From positions 1-32,298 of the forward strand of contig JBBAEU010000024.1 in assembly GCA_041655765.1 (NCBI GenBank): DNA of 32,298 nucleotides. The letters run 5' to 3'. This document shows positions 16,517-25,047 of this stretch, in pieces (position 1 is the stretch's first letter; each line of letters starts with the position of its first letter). The notes beneath the pieces were generated by a model. It had not been told where the DNA came from. It did no database searches and worked only from the letters and a program-made list of their open reading frames with translations. The stretch is from Brumimicrobium sp041655765 (GTDB lineage: Bacteria; Bacteroidota; Bacteroidia; Flavobacteriales_D; Crocinitomicaceae). Both the position numbers and the translations under genes were made by a program.

Positions 16517-17080
16517 CTATATCGTCATTACATCTTTCTCCTTAATCACTAGAAATTCGTCAACTTTTTTTACATAGTTATTTGTGATTTCTTGTATCTC
16601 GTCTTCAACTTTCTTAACCTCATCTTCAGAAAGACCATCATTTTTGAGTTCTTTAATAAAGTCCATCGCATCTTTACGATTGTTGCGGATACTAACCTTT
16701 GTATTTTCTCCTTCCGCTTTCGCCATCTTCACCAATTGAAGTCTTCTTTCTTCAGTAAGCATAGGAATATTGATGATAAGCATTTCGCCGTTGTTTTGCG
16801 GGGTAAGACCTAAATTGGCATTTATAATTCCTTTTAGGCATTCATCAAGCATAGATTTCTCCCATGGTTGCACAGTTAATGTACGTGCGTCTAAAGTTCC
16901 GATATTTGCGACTTGAGTTAACGGAGTTGGATTTCCATAATAATCAACAGAAACACTGTCTAACATATCCGGTGTTGCTTTACCAGTTCGTATTTTTCTT
17001 AATTCAGAAACTAAAAAGTTTAAGCTTTTCTCATTTGATTGCTTAAACTCACTGATAATCATGTTTATTTCTTCTGACAT
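16517..17080 (-). CDS. frr: Ribosome recycling factor
   Basis: A 187-residue protein, close to the usual 185. Family segments are clear: ELRKIRTGKATPDMLD, VDYYGNPTPLTQVANI, TLTVQPWEKSML, then PMLTEERRLQLVKMAK and VSIRNNRKDAMD, with the helical C-terminal arm. With EF-G it splits post-termination ribosomes. It lies 89 bases downstream of pyrH in the classic rpsB-tsf-pyrH-frr order. A candidate promoter in the gap suggests it can also be transcribed separately. It converges on lipA across a 123-bp gap that contains only weak AT-rich inverted repeats. Confidence 0.97.
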   Translation of the reverse strand: MSEEINMIISEFKQSNEKSLNFLVSELRKIRTGKATPDMLDSVSVDYYGNPTPLTQVANIGTLDARTLTVQPWEKSMLDECLKGIINANLGLTPQNNGEMLIINIPMLTEERRLQLVKMAKAEGENTKVSIRNNRKDAMDFIKELKNDGLSEDEVKKVEDEIQEITNNYVKKVDEFLVIKEKDVMTI

Positions 17081-17109
17081 TATTTTTTATAATTTAACCT
17101 TGTTACTGA

Positions 17110-17117
17110 CAAAAATA
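17110..17117 (-). promoter_or_regulatory. Candidate -7 box for frr
   Basis: Minus-strand TATTTTTG fits TAnnTTTG and lies about 30 bases before the frr ATG. No clear -33 box is seen at 19-21 bases, so this is tentative. Confidence 0.4.
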
Positions 17118-17169
17118 ACAAAGAATTTAATAATTCATTTTTTTAATATAAAATTTACCTTATTTTATA

Positions 17170-17874
17170 TTAAGCAACGATTGTGCCAATGGATTCTCCT
17201 AAAATTATTTTTTTAAGATTTTCCTCTTTATTAATGTTAAATACGATAATGGGTAGATTATTTTCTTTACAAAGTGTAAAGGCTGTCATGTCCATCACGT
17301 TTAGCCCTTTAGAGTAAACGTCATCAAAGCTAATTTTGTCGTATTTTTCAGCGTCTAGAAACTGTTCAGGGTCTTGATTGTAGATGCCATCTACTCGCGT
17401 ACCTTTTAAAATCACATCGGCATCAATTTCTATTGCTCTTAAAGATGCAGCGGAGTCAGTAGTAAAATAGGGATTTCCTGTTCCTGCACCGAAGATAACA
17501 ACTCTTCCTTTTTCAAGGTGCCTCACAGCCCTTCTTCGAATATATGGCTCTGCAATTTCTCTCATTTCGATGGCAGAAAGCAGTCGTGAGTCAATACCTT
17601 GTACTTCTAGAGCTGACTGAAGTGCCATTGCGTTAATCATTGTAGCTAACATTCCCATGTAATCTCCATGAGTTCTGTCCATCCCTCCTTCTTCGGCTTG
17701 AACACCTCTAAAAATATTTCCACCTCCGATAACGATTCCAAGTTCGACACCAAGCTCGGTTATTTCTTTAATTTGTTTGGCATAATTTGTTAATCTTTTG
17801 TTATCAATCCCAAATTTTTTATCACCCATTAAAGCTTCTCCGCTTAGTTTTAAAAGAACTCTTTTATATTTCAT
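17170..17874 (-). CDS. pyrH: Uridylate kinase
   Basis: A 234-residue bacterial UMP kinase of the amino-acid-kinase fold, producing UDP from UMP and ATP. Visible motifs are KLSGEALMG (residues 9-17), GGGNIFRG (50-57), MDRTHGDYMGMLATMIN, and GAGTGNPYFTTDSAA with KGTRVDGIYNQDP for nucleotide binding. The length is normal for the family. It follows tsf but is separated from it by a strong hairpin, so it probably begins a new transcript with frr or depends on readthrough. Confidence 0.97.
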   Translation of the reverse strand: MKYKRVLLKLSGEALMGDKKFGIDNKRLTNYAKQIKEITELGVELGIVIGGGNIFRGVQAEEGGMDRTHGDYMGMLATMINAMALQSALEVQGIDSRLLSAIEMREIAEPYIRRRAVRHLEKGRVVIFGAGTGNPYFTTDSAASLRAIEIDADVILKGTRVDGIYNQDPEQFLDAEKYDKISFDDVYSKGLNVMDMTAFTLCKENNLPIIVFNINKEENLKKIILGESIGTIVA

Positions 17875-17922
17875 TTTTATATAGAATCGTTAATATGAAT
17901 AATATTTTTTACAAAGTAATAC

Positions 17923-17956
17923 AAAAAAAAGAGAGAATTGAAAAATTCTCTCTTTT
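17923..17956. terminator. Bidirectional terminator after tsf
   Basis: A perfect 13-bp stem (AAAAGAGAGAATT at 17927-17939 with AATTCTCTCTTTT at 17944-17956) and a GAAA loop. On the minus strand it is followed by a run of eight T, so it ends the rplM-rpsI-rpsB-tsf transcript just after the tsf stop. The T run on the other side is shorter. Confidence 0.88.
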
Positions 17957-17962
17957 AATTTT

Positions 17963-18787
17963 TTAGTTTAACGAGAAACGTTTAAAATCCGTTACGGTTA
18001 GTCCAGGCTCAACTGAGTTTAGATATTTTTCAACAGACAACTTGTTGTCTTTGATATATTCTTGGCTCAAAAGAGTATTCTCTTTAAAGAATTTGTTTAG
18101 TCTTCCTTGTGCAATTTTATCTGCAAGTTCAGCAGGTTTGCCTTCTTGTATAGCCAATTCTTTACCAACTTCTAATTCTCTATCGATGATATCTTGATCG
18201 ATTCCTTCTTTTCTTAAAGAGATTGGGTTCATTGCTGCCACTTGCATAGCCACTTGGAGCCCAGCTTCTTTGGCTTCTTCTCCATCTTTATTAAGACCCA
18301 CCAAAGCTGCCAATTGATTTCCTGGGTGATTGTATGCTTCTACGAAATTTGCTTCAATCTTTCCAAATTGAGAAATTTCAAGTTTTTCTCCAATTACACC
18401 AATTTGTTCAGTGATTTTTTCTGAAACAGTTAGTGAATCGTCATATTTCAAAGCCATTAAATCTTCAGCTGAGTTCACATTGTTATCGATTCCAATTTTG
18501 AAAATTGATTTTACAAAGTTTTGGAAATCTTCGTTTTTAGCAACGAAATCAGTTTCACAGTTAAACTTGATAATATATCCAACATTCCCTCTAGACTCTG
18601 CAAAGATTAGCCCTTCACTTGCTTCGTTATCTCCTCTTTTAGCCGCAACTTTCTGACCTTTCTTTCTTAGAATGTCAATTGCTTTTTGCTCATCTCCTTC
18701 AGCTTCTACCAAAGCTTTTTTGCAGTCCATCATTCCTGCTCCTGTTTTTTTTCTCAAGCTATTAACTTGACTTGCTGTGATGTTCAT
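17963..18787 (-). CDS. tsf: Elongation factor Ts
   Basis: A 274-residue nucleotide-exchange factor for EF-Tu. The N-terminal UBA-like domain is clear (ITASQVNSLRKKTGAGMMDCKKALVEAEGD). The core contains NFNCETDFVAKN-type sequence, here KFNCETDFVAKNEDF. The length is typical for Bacteroidetes. It follows rpsB by 34 bases, as in most bacteria, and its stop lies just before the terminator. Confidence 0.97.
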   Translation of the reverse strand: MNITASQVNSLRKKTGAGMMDCKKALVEAEGDEQKAIDILRKKGQKVAAKRGDNEASEGLIFAESRGNVGYIIKFNCETDFVAKNEDFQNFVKSIFKIGIDNNVNSAEDLMALKYDDSLTVSEKITEQIGVIGEKLEISQFGKIEANFVEAYNHPGNQLAALVGLNKDGEEAKEAGLQVAMQVAAMNPISLRKEGIDQDIIDRELEVGKELAIQEGKPAELADKIAQGRLNKFFKENTLLSQEYIKDNKLSVEKYLNSVEPGLTVTDFKRFSLN

Positions 18788-18821
18788 AATCTATTAATTA
18801 TAAAATTATCGTTAAAATTAT

Positions 18822-19709
18822 TTACTCTTCTTCGTCTTTATTAGTATCAGCTACAACTTTCTCTGATTTAGCTTTTTCTTCTTTAGCTTCTACTTTTTTA
18901 GACTCTTTTTTAACGGCTTTAGTTTCTTCTTTTTTAGTTTCTTTTTTTTCAGCTTTCTCAGCTACATTTTTTTTAGAAGATTCCGCCTCGTTATCTTTTT
19001 CTTGTTTTGCTTTTGCAGATTTACGCTCCTCTAATCCTTCTTTAATCGCTTGCGTAACTCTTTCTAAAATTATTGCAATTGATTTTGTTGCATCATCGTT
19101 TGCTGGAATAGGGAAGTCAACCTTTTTAGGATTTACGTTGGTATCAACCATTGCAAAGGTAGTGATTCCTAATTTTTTAGCTTCATTTAATGCAATCTTC
19201 TCTTTTAAGATGTCAACAATGAAAATTGCTGCAGGTTGACGAGTCATGTCAGCGATAGAACCAAAGTTCTTTTCTAATTTTTCACGTTGTCTTGTCTTGA
19301 AAAGTTTTTCCCTTTTGTTTAAAGTATCCCAAGTCCCATCTTTTTGCATCTTATCGATAGCAGCCATTTTACGGATTGATTTTCTTGTTGTTCCGAAGTT
19401 TGTCAACATTCCACCTGTCCACCTTTCAGTAACATACGGCATGTTGATATCTTTTACCTTTTCCTCCAAGATTTGTTTTGCCTGCTTTTTTGTTGCAACG
19501 AAAAGAATTTTCTTTCCCGAAGCAGCAATTTGCTTAGCGGCTGCACAAGCTTGATCAAGATGTGCAATTGTCTTATTTAAATCAATAACGTGAATGCCTT
19601 TTTGCTCATTAAATATATAAGGAGCCATTGCTGGATTCCACTTTCTTTTTAGGTGACCAAAGTGTACACCTGCTTCTAATAATTCTTTAAATTCTGATTT
19701 TTTTGACAT
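18822..19709 (-). CDS. rpsB: 30S ribosomal protein S2 with long charged C-terminal tail
   Basis: A 295-residue S2. The conserved core spans about residues 1-229 (EAGVHFGHLKRKWNP, IHVIDLNKT, NFGTTRKSI, VDTNVNPKKVDFPIPANDDA). Residues 230-295 are a low-complexity tail with about 21 Lys and 16 Glu in 66 residues, ending NKDEEE. Tails of this kind occur in some Bacteroidetes S2 proteins, but this one is long; it is presumably disordered on the ribosome surface. The reading frame is intact. The 114-bp gap after rpsI probably holds a leader. Confidence 0.97.
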   Translation of the reverse strand: MSKKSEFKELLEAGVHFGHLKRKWNPAMAPYIFNEQKGIHVIDLNKTIAHLDQACAAAKQIAASGKKILFVATKKQAKQILEEKVKDINMPYVTERWTGGMLTNFGTTRKSIRKMAAIDKMQKDGTWDTLNKREKLFKTRQREKLEKNFGSIADMTRQPAAIFIVDILKEKIALNEAKKLGITTFAMVDTNVNPKKVDFPIPANDDATKSIAIILERVTQAIKEGLEERKSAKAKQEKDNEAESSKKNVAEKAEKKETKKEETKAVKKESKKVEAKEEKAKSEKVVADTNKDEEE

Positions 19710-19823
19710 TTTATTTTTTTTTACATGTTTACGTTCCTTTAGTAATCAATAGCAAAGGGTTCTTTCGAAAGGTTCTCTGCCATTTGGATACTAAACAAGC
19801 GCCAAATTAATTTTAATGCAGTA
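19710..19823 (-). promoter_or_regulatory. rpsI-rpsB intergenic leader
   Basis: This gap is unusually long for the operon. On the minus strand it holds a 6-bp hairpin, ATTTGG with CCAAAT (about 15-nt loop), then a direct repeat GAACCTTT / GAACCCTTT around CGAAA, then AAAGGAAC before the start. No clear TAnnTTTG box or terminator is seen. An S2-responsive leader, known in other bacteria, is possible but not shown. Confidence 0.3.
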
Positions 19824-20213
19824 CTAACGTTTAGAGAATTGAAATTTCTTACGCGCACCTTTTTGACCTGGTTTTTTACGTTCAACCATTCTTGGGTCAC
19901 GGGTCATTAACCCTTCTTCTTTTAATAAAGGCTTATATTCTTCGTTAACTTTAACCAATGCACGAGCAATACCCAAACGAATCGCTTCCGCTTGACCGGT
20001 AATTCCTCCACCATATACGTTTACAGTAACATCATATTTGCCTTCTGTTTCTGTTACAGCAAAAGATTGTTGTACTTTAGCTTGTAACGCAGCAACTGGG
20101 AAAAACTCTTTAAAGTCACGCTTGTTAATCGTAACATTTCCCTTTCCTGGTGTCATATAAACACGAGCAACTGCTTTCTTCCTGCGTCCTAATGTGTTAA
20201 TTACTTCTCCCAT
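19824..20213 (-). CDS. rpsI: 30S ribosomal protein S9
   Basis: A 129-residue S9. The N-terminal NTLGRRKKAVARVYMTPGKG, the middle VYGGGITGQAEAIRLGIARAL and the conserved C-terminal tail ending KFQFSKR are all present. The terminal arginine reaches the P-site tRNA in known structures. It follows rplM by two bases, the near-universal L13-S9 pair. Confidence 0.98.
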   Translation of the reverse strand: MGEVINTLGRRKKAVARVYMTPGKGNVTINKRDFKEFFPVAALQAKVQQSFAVTETEGKYDVTVNVYGGGITGQAEAIRLGIARALVKVNEEYKPLLKEEGLMTRDPRMVERKKPGQKGARKKFQFSKR

Positions 20214-20215
20214 AA

Positions 20216-20671
20216 TTATTTAATTGTTTCTAGTTTAATTGTTTTTGGCTTTTGCGCTTGGTGATCATGCTCTGGTCCTGCAAAAACTTTTAAATTATGG
20301 TAAATTTTATTACCTAATTTGTTCTTCGGAAGCATACGCTTAACCGCCATTTCTACTAAACGTTCTGGACGCTTTTCTCTTAATTGCTCCGCTGTTAAAG
20401 CACGTTGTCCTCCTGGATAACCTGTGTAACGAAGGTAAACTTTATCTGTCCACTTGTTACCACTCATTTCAACTTTCTCTGCATTGATAATAATTACATT
20501 ATCACCACAATCTACATGTGGAGTGAAATTTGTTTTGTGTTTTCCACGGATTAATTGTGCTACTTTACTTGCTAAACGACCTAGCGTTTCGCCTTCTGCA
20601 TCTACCAAGAGCCACTGCTTGTCAGCGTTCTCATTGTTGATAGAAACAGTCTTGTAACTTAATGTATCCAC
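20216..20671 (-). CDS. rplM: 50S ribosomal protein L13
   Basis: A 151-residue L13. I start at GTG 20671 (VDTLSYKTVS, read as Met), which matches the family N terminus. The longer frame up to 20728 would add 19 hydrophobic residues and would begin upstream of the promoter's -7 box, so it cannot be translated from this transcript. Family motifs: DAEGETLGRLASKVAQLIRG, TPHVDCGDNVIIINAEKV, YTGYPGGQR, and AVKRMLPKNKLGN. It is the first gene of rplM-rpsI-rpsB-tsf. Confidence 0.96.
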   Translation of the reverse strand: MDTLSYKTVSINNENADKQWLLVDAEGETLGRLASKVAQLIRGKHKTNFTPHVDCGDNVIIINAEKVEMSGNKWTDKVYLRYTGYPGGQRALTAEQLREKRPERLVEMAVKRMLPKNKLGNKIYHNLKVFAGPEHDHQAQKPKTIKLETIK

Positions 20672-20701
20672 TTTTTTAATTTTTAATAATAAGACAATAA
20701 T

Positions 20702-20749
20702 CCCAAAAATTGGGTTGCAAATATACAATTAATAGATTTCATAAACAAA
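20702..20749 (-). promoter_or_regulatory. rplM operon promoter with 5' leader hairpin
   Basis: The minus strand shows TTTG (20749-20746), exactly 20 bases, then TATATTTG (20725-20718): a full-consensus Bacteroidetes promoter. Just downstream, CCCAA-TTT-TTGGG (20714-20702) would form a hairpin at or near the very 5' end of the transcript, which could protect the mRNA. Confidence 0.78.
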
Positions 20750-20855
20750 TAGTGATGAAAAAGTTTGTAAAAAACTCACTTTTTTTCTCAAATTCATACT
20801 TCTACTGATTAATAAACCTGCAGATAACCATTATGTTTTAATTCTTAATATAGTA

Positions 20856-20885
20856 TTTGCCCAACAAATTAATTTTTTAACTTTA
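20856..20885 (+). promoter_or_regulatory. Candidate promoter for the S9 peptidase
   Basis: TTTG (20856-20859), 18 bases, then TAACTTTA (20878-20885), one base from TAnnTTTG. The ATG at 20912 follows. It diverges from the rplM promoter. The spacing is slightly short. Confidence 0.4.
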
Positions 20886-20911
20886 ACGGCAATAATCATT
20901 AAAATGATGTT

Positions 20912-23050
20912 ATGAAAAAATTAATCGCAATTGTCTTTTTCTTAAACTTATTTGGAATCATTGTATTTTCACAAGCACACCAAACGAGTAAAAATATATT
21001 AACACTTGAGCAAGCTGTTTCTGGTCAATATCAACAATTTTACCCAGAACATATCACTGGATTTGAATGGATAAAACACACTCCCAGATACGCTTATCTA
21101 CAAGATTATCGAACTTTGATGGTTGGAGAGGTTGGAAAGAATCCAGAAAAAGTAACCGATGTCAGAGAAGTAAATAATGTATTGGGTACAGAATTGCGAC
21201 ATTTAGTCGGACTTCAATGGAGAAATGAAATGACATTTGTTCTAAACCAAGGCAATATTGTAGTCGTTTTTCATGTAGGTGAAAAAGAAGGAAGGGTTGT
21301 AGAATTACCTAGAGAAGCTAAAAATATCACTTTTGATCCAACACTCACGAAAGTAGCTTATACAATTGAAAATAATTTATTCTATAGCCTGACCGATGGC
21401 TACGAACCACATCAAGTGACAAATTTTGAAGATAAAAACATCGTTTCGGGTCAATCAGTTTCAAGAAGTGAAATGGGTATCAAAAATGGAATTTTTTGGT
21501 CTCCTTCTGGTGAAAAGCTAGCCTTTTACAAAAAAGATGAATCAAAAGTACACGATTATCCGTTATTAGATATTAACCCAACACCTGGCGAATTGAAATC
21601 TATTAAATATCCTATGGCAGGACAAGAAAGTGAACGTGTCGAATTAGGAATTTATAATTTACCTAATGAATCAACTGAATACATCCAACCAAAAAATGGA
21701 GGAGATTATTATTTGACGAATGTAGCTTGGACACCAGACGACCAATTTATTTTGTTGGCTGAGGTGGCTCGTTCTCAAAAACATATCTGGTTGCAGAAGT
21801 ATAAAAATAATGGGGATTTTGTTAAAACTTTGTTTGAAGAAACAGCAAGCACTTGGGTAGAACCAGAAAAACCGGCTTACTTTCCATCTAAAAATAACAA
21901 TGATTTTGTTTGGGTCAGCGAAAGAGATGGTTTTGATAATCTTTATTATTACTCCATCGAAGGAAAGTTGATTTCGCAATTAACTAAAAATAAATTTGTT
22001 CTAAAAGAAGTTGTGGCACACCATCATGGAGAAATATTTTTTACGGCAACAGGAGAAAATCCATTGAATACCTTATTATATAAAGTAAATATAAAAGGGA
22101 AACAAGTTCTGTTGACTAAAGAGGAAGGAACTCATAACGTACAAGTGAATTGCACAGGAGAATATGTTTTTGACCAATATTCATCGAGTAAAATACCCAA
22201 TCGTGCGGTTCTTAGAAATGGGAAAAATGGGAAAGTGATTGAAGAAATGTTGAATGCTGATAATCCACTAGAAAATTATCAAATTCCAAAGGCAGAAATA
22301 AAAATTTTAAAAAATAAAGAAGGAACGGAACTTTATTCGCGTATGTATAAACCTACAGGGTTTGATGCTTCTCAAAAATATCCCGTACTTATATATGTAT
22401 ATGGAGGTCCACACGCACAATTAATCACAAACTCATGGTTAGATGGCTCTAGTCTTTGGATGCATTGGATGGCAGAACAAGGTTATATCGTTTTTACACT
22501 TGATAATCGTGGATCTGCAAACAGAGGTGTTGATTTTGAACACGTGATTCATCGAAATTTAGGTGTTGCAGAATTTGAAGACCAAATGACTGGTGTGAAT
22601 TATTTAAAGTCATTGCCTTATGTTGATGCCGACAGAATTGCCGTTCATGGATGGAGTTATGGTGGATTTATGACAATCACAATGATGTTGGATTCGCCTG
22701 ATGATATTAAAGTTGGTGTTGCAGGTGGACCAGTTACGGATTGGAAGTATTACGAAGTAATGTACGGTGAACGTTACATGGACACACCTGAAGAAAACAC
22801 TGAAGGATATGAAAAAACAAGTCTGCTCAATAAAGCTGAAAATTTAGAAGGAAATTTATTGATGATTCACGGTTCGGTTGACCCAATTGTTGTCCCTCAA
22901 CATGCACTATCTTTAATAAAAGTATTTGTTGAAAATGGAATTCAAACTGACTTTTTTATGTATCCAATGCATGAACACAATGTAAGAGGGAAAGACAGGG
23001 TTCATTTAATGAGAAAGGTTTTGGAATATGTGTTGGAGAAAAATAAATAG
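20912..23050 (+). CDS. Secreted S9 family peptidase (DPP-IV-like)
   Basis: A 712-residue exported serine peptidase. Residues 1-21 form a signal peptide (MKKLIAIVFFLNLFGIIVFS). Residues about 35-450 form the DPP-IV N-terminal beta-propeller (WSPSGEKLAFYKKDES, NVAWTPDDQFILL, FVWVSERDGFDNLYYY). The alpha/beta hydrolase domain has GWSYGG with Ser582, HGSVDP with Asp657, and MHEHNV with His689 as the likely triad. Such enzymes release dipeptides, often Xaa-Pro, from oligopeptides; the exact specificity cannot be told. It stands alone, divergent from rplM and convergent with ctaA. Confidence 0.93.
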   Translation: MKKLIAIVFFLNLFGIIVFSQAHQTSKNILTLEQAVSGQYQQFYPEHITGFEWIKHTPRYAYLQDYRTLMVGEVGKNPEKVTDVREVNNVLGTELRHLVGLQWRNEMTFVLNQGNIVVVFHVGEKEGRVVELPREAKNITFDPTLTKVAYTIENNLFYSLTDGYEPHQVTNFEDKNIVSGQSVSRSEMGIKNGIFWSPSGEKLAFYKKDESKVHDYPLLDINPTPGELKSIKYPMAGQESERVELGIYNLPNESTEYIQPKNGGDYYLTNVAWTPDDQFILLAEVARSQKHIWLQKYKNNGDFVKTLFEETASTWVEPEKPAYFPSKNNNDFVWVSERDGFDNLYYYSIEGKLISQLTKNKFVLKEVVAHHHGEIFFTATGENPLNTLLYKVNIKGKQVLLTKEEGTHNVQVNCTGEYVFDQYSSSKIPNRAVLRNGKNGKVIEEMLNADNPLENYQIPKAEIKILKNKEGTELYSRMYKPTGFDASQKYPVLIYVYGGPHAQLITNSWLDGSSLWMHWMAEQGYIVFTLDNRGSANRGVDFEHVIHRNLGVAEFEDQMTGVNYLKSLPYVDADRIAVHGWSYGGFMTITMMLDSPDDIKVGVAGGPVTDWKYYEVMYGERYMDTPEENTEGYEKTSLLNKAENLEGNLLMIHGSVDPIVVPQHALSLIKVFVENGIQTDFFMYPMHEHNVRGKDRVHLMRKVLEYVLEKNK

Positions 23051-23062
23051 TACCGATTGTGA

Positions 23063-24148
23063 TTATTTCTTCTCCCCCCTAATCAAATAAATCTTAAACA
23101 TGAGAGATACCAATAAAAGCATCGCTACAATTTGGTGTAATTGTGCCAATGTTTCATACAATCCAAACTTATCTTTTACGATTGATGAAACAGCCAATAA
23201 AGTATAAATTCCGAGGATAACTTGGGCGTTAACGAGAATTAATGACCAATAATTAGCTCTTTTTAGAAGTTTTGAATTGTGGTCTTTTGCAATTTTATAT
23301 ACTTTGAAAAATCCGATGATTATCATTATATAAAGAATATAAGCAATTCCTCTGTGAACAAATTGAACACCAACAGCGTCGTAAATCCAATTGTACTCCA
23401 TCAATTTTGGAGGAAACCAATGACCATTCATTTTTGGCCAAGATGGTGCAATCCTAGCAGCGTGTAATCCTGCCATAAAAGCCCCATAAAACAATTGAAT
23501 CGTAAACAATATGATTACTATTAAGTAATAATTTCTCAGTTTTGTATGACGAATTATGTTTTCTCTAGGAATGAGGATTTTTAATGCAAACCACAATGTA
23601 TAAACCAATAACCCCAATGCTGTGATTAAATGAACAGATAAACGGATATGGCTGACGTAGAACAAACTAGAATCGTCCAAACCACTTTGAACCATATACC
23701 AACCAATAAAACCTTGAAGTGCTCCAAATACAAATAGTAAAACAAGAGGTGTTATCATTTCTTTTGTGAAATACTTTTTATATAGAAAATAAAAGAAAGG
23801 TACTAAAAAGACAACAGCAAGGAAACGTGCCCAATTTCGATGAAACCATTCCCAATAAAAGATAAATTTGAATTCTTTAAGGGTAAAATGACTGTTCACG
23901 TATTTGTATTGTGCGATTTGTTGGTATGCTTCAAAAGCTTTCATCCATTCATCATGTGAAAGTGGTGGTAAAAGTCCCATTATGGGTTCCCATTCTGTCA
24001 TTGAAAGACCCGACCCCGTTAACCTTGTTAAGCCACCTAATGCAATTTGTATGATAATCATAAAAACGCCAACCAAAAGCCAAATTGCGACCATTTTGGA
24101 TTTTTTATCTAGCTTATTGATTGTTCGAATTTCCTTTGTGCTTTCCAT
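23063..24148 (-). CDS. ctaA: Heme A synthase (COX15/CtaA family)
   Basis: A 361-residue membrane enzyme that converts heme O to heme A for aa3-type cytochrome oxidase. I start at ATG 24148 (MESTKEIRT), not the TTG 30 bases earlier. About eight transmembrane segments are seen. The four family histidine sites are readable: EWFHRNWAR (His103), HIRLSVHL (His167, His173), FVHRGIAY and LAQLHQIVAM. The motifs GGLTRLTGSGLSMTEW and APSWPKMNGHWFP place it with the Cox15-like subgroup. Its gene ends 12 bases from the S9 peptidase. Other cytochrome oxidase genes are not in the window. Confidence 0.95.
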   Translation of the reverse strand: MESTKEIRTINKLDKKSKMVAIWLLVGVFMIIIQIALGGLTRLTGSGLSMTEWEPIMGLLPPLSHDEWMKAFEAYQQIAQYKYVNSHFTLKEFKFIFYWEWFHRNWARFLAVVFLVPFFYFLYKKYFTKEMITPLVLLFVFGALQGFIGWYMVQSGLDDSSLFYVSHIRLSVHLITALGLLVYTLWFALKILIPRENIIRHTKLRNYYLIVIILFTIQLFYGAFMAGLHAARIAPSWPKMNGHWFPPKLMEYNWIYDAVGVQFVHRGIAYILYIMIIIGFFKVYKIAKDHNSKLLKRANYWSLILVNAQVILGIYTLLAVSSIVKDKFGLYETLAQLHQIVAMLLLVSLMFKIYLIRGEKK

Positions 24149-24207
24149 TTTATTTGACCAATAAATTTTACACAACAAACACTGAAAGTTTGTATCTGAT
24201 TAAAAAA

Positions 24208-24279
24208 TACCCGCGCCAAGAATCGAACTTGGATCTAAAGTTTAGGAAACTTTTGTTCTATCCATTGAACTACGCAGGC
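24208..24279 (-). tRNA. tRNA-Arg (anticodon CCU)
   Basis: A 72-nt cloverleaf on the minus strand. Acceptor GCCTGCG/CGCGGGT (two G-U pairs), D arm GTTC/GAAC, anticodon arm AAAGT-TTCCTAA-ACTTT with CCT at positions 34-36, variable AGAT, T arm CCAAG-TTCGATT-CTTGG, discriminator A. CCA is not encoded. It reads AGG codons and lies upstream of ctaA on the same strand. Confidence 0.95.
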
Positions 24280-24348
24280 GAAACTAATCGACAAAAATAA
24301 CATAAACTTTTTAATGTTTGGTTTAGATTTTGTAAATTGTCGCCTAAT

Positions 24349-25047
24349 ATGGTAAAGGATATCTTTTTTGATTTAGACAGAACGCTCTGGGACTTTGAAA
24401 CGAACTCAGAAAACGCACTCAATATAATGTTTGATGAGTTCAACATGGAGGATTATATTGAGGATTTCGATTCTTTTTTAACACATTATAAAAATGTGAA
24501 TAGTAAATTTTGGAAGAAATATAACGCAGGCGAAATTACAAAGGAAGAATTGAGAAATGGTAGGTTCTCAGAAACACTAGAAATTTTTCAAATAAATAAT
24601 AAAAAACTTGGAATTGAAATGAATGACAGATATTTAGAGTTATCCCCTTATCAAACTCAACTTTTTCCTGATACAATTGAAGTCTTGGACGATTTAAAAA
24701 ATCAAAATTATCACATTCATATAATTACAAATGGATTTCAAAAAGTTCAGCACTTAAAAATTCAAAATAGCGGGCTTTCTCCTTATTTTGATACAATTTT
24801 GTGTAGTGAGGAGGTAGGGAAAAATAAACCACATCCTGAAGTTTTCCTAACAGCACTCGAAAGGTCAGATGCTGTTTCTGATGACTCAATAATGATAGGT
24901 GATGACTTTCAAGCAGATGTTATTGGTGCTGAAAATGTAGGAATAAGAGGTGTGCTGTTTGATCCAAATAATAAATTCAAAACAGCAGATTCAATACATA
25001 AAATCATGAAATTGAAGGAAATACCAAATCTAATTTTAGGTATATAA
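24349..25047 (+). CDS. HAD hydrolase, YjjG-type pyrimidine nucleotidase
   Basis: A 232-residue HAD phosphatase. ATG 24349 (MVKDIFFDLDRTLWDF) places the catalytic DxD at Asp8/Asp10; the earlier TTG would only add four residues. Motif II is ITNG, motif III lysine lies in GKNKPHPEVF, and motif IV is IGDDFQADVIGA. The DLDRTLWDF start and helical cap match the YjjG family, which dephosphorylates non-canonical pyrimidine nucleotides and thereby cleans the nucleotide pool. The substrate assignment is by family resemblance. Its stop codon abuts the stop of the convergent gene with no base between. Confidence 0.88.
   Translation: MVKDIFFDLDRTLWDFETNSENALNIMFDEFNMEDYIEDFDSFLTHYKNVNSKFWKKYNAGEITKEELRNGRFSETLEIFQINNKKLGIEMNDRYLELSPYQTQLFPDTIEVLDDLKNQNYHIHIITNGFQKVQHLKIQNSGLSPYFDTILCSEEVGKNKPHPEVFLTALERSDAVSDDSIMIGDDFQADVIGAENVGIRGVLFDPNNKFKTADSIHKIMKLKEIPNLILGI

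Noticed and set aside
20672..20728. Hydrophobic N-terminal extension of L13
   Set aside because: It lies upstream of the family start and overlaps the promoter's -7 box; GTG 20671 matches known L13 N termini.
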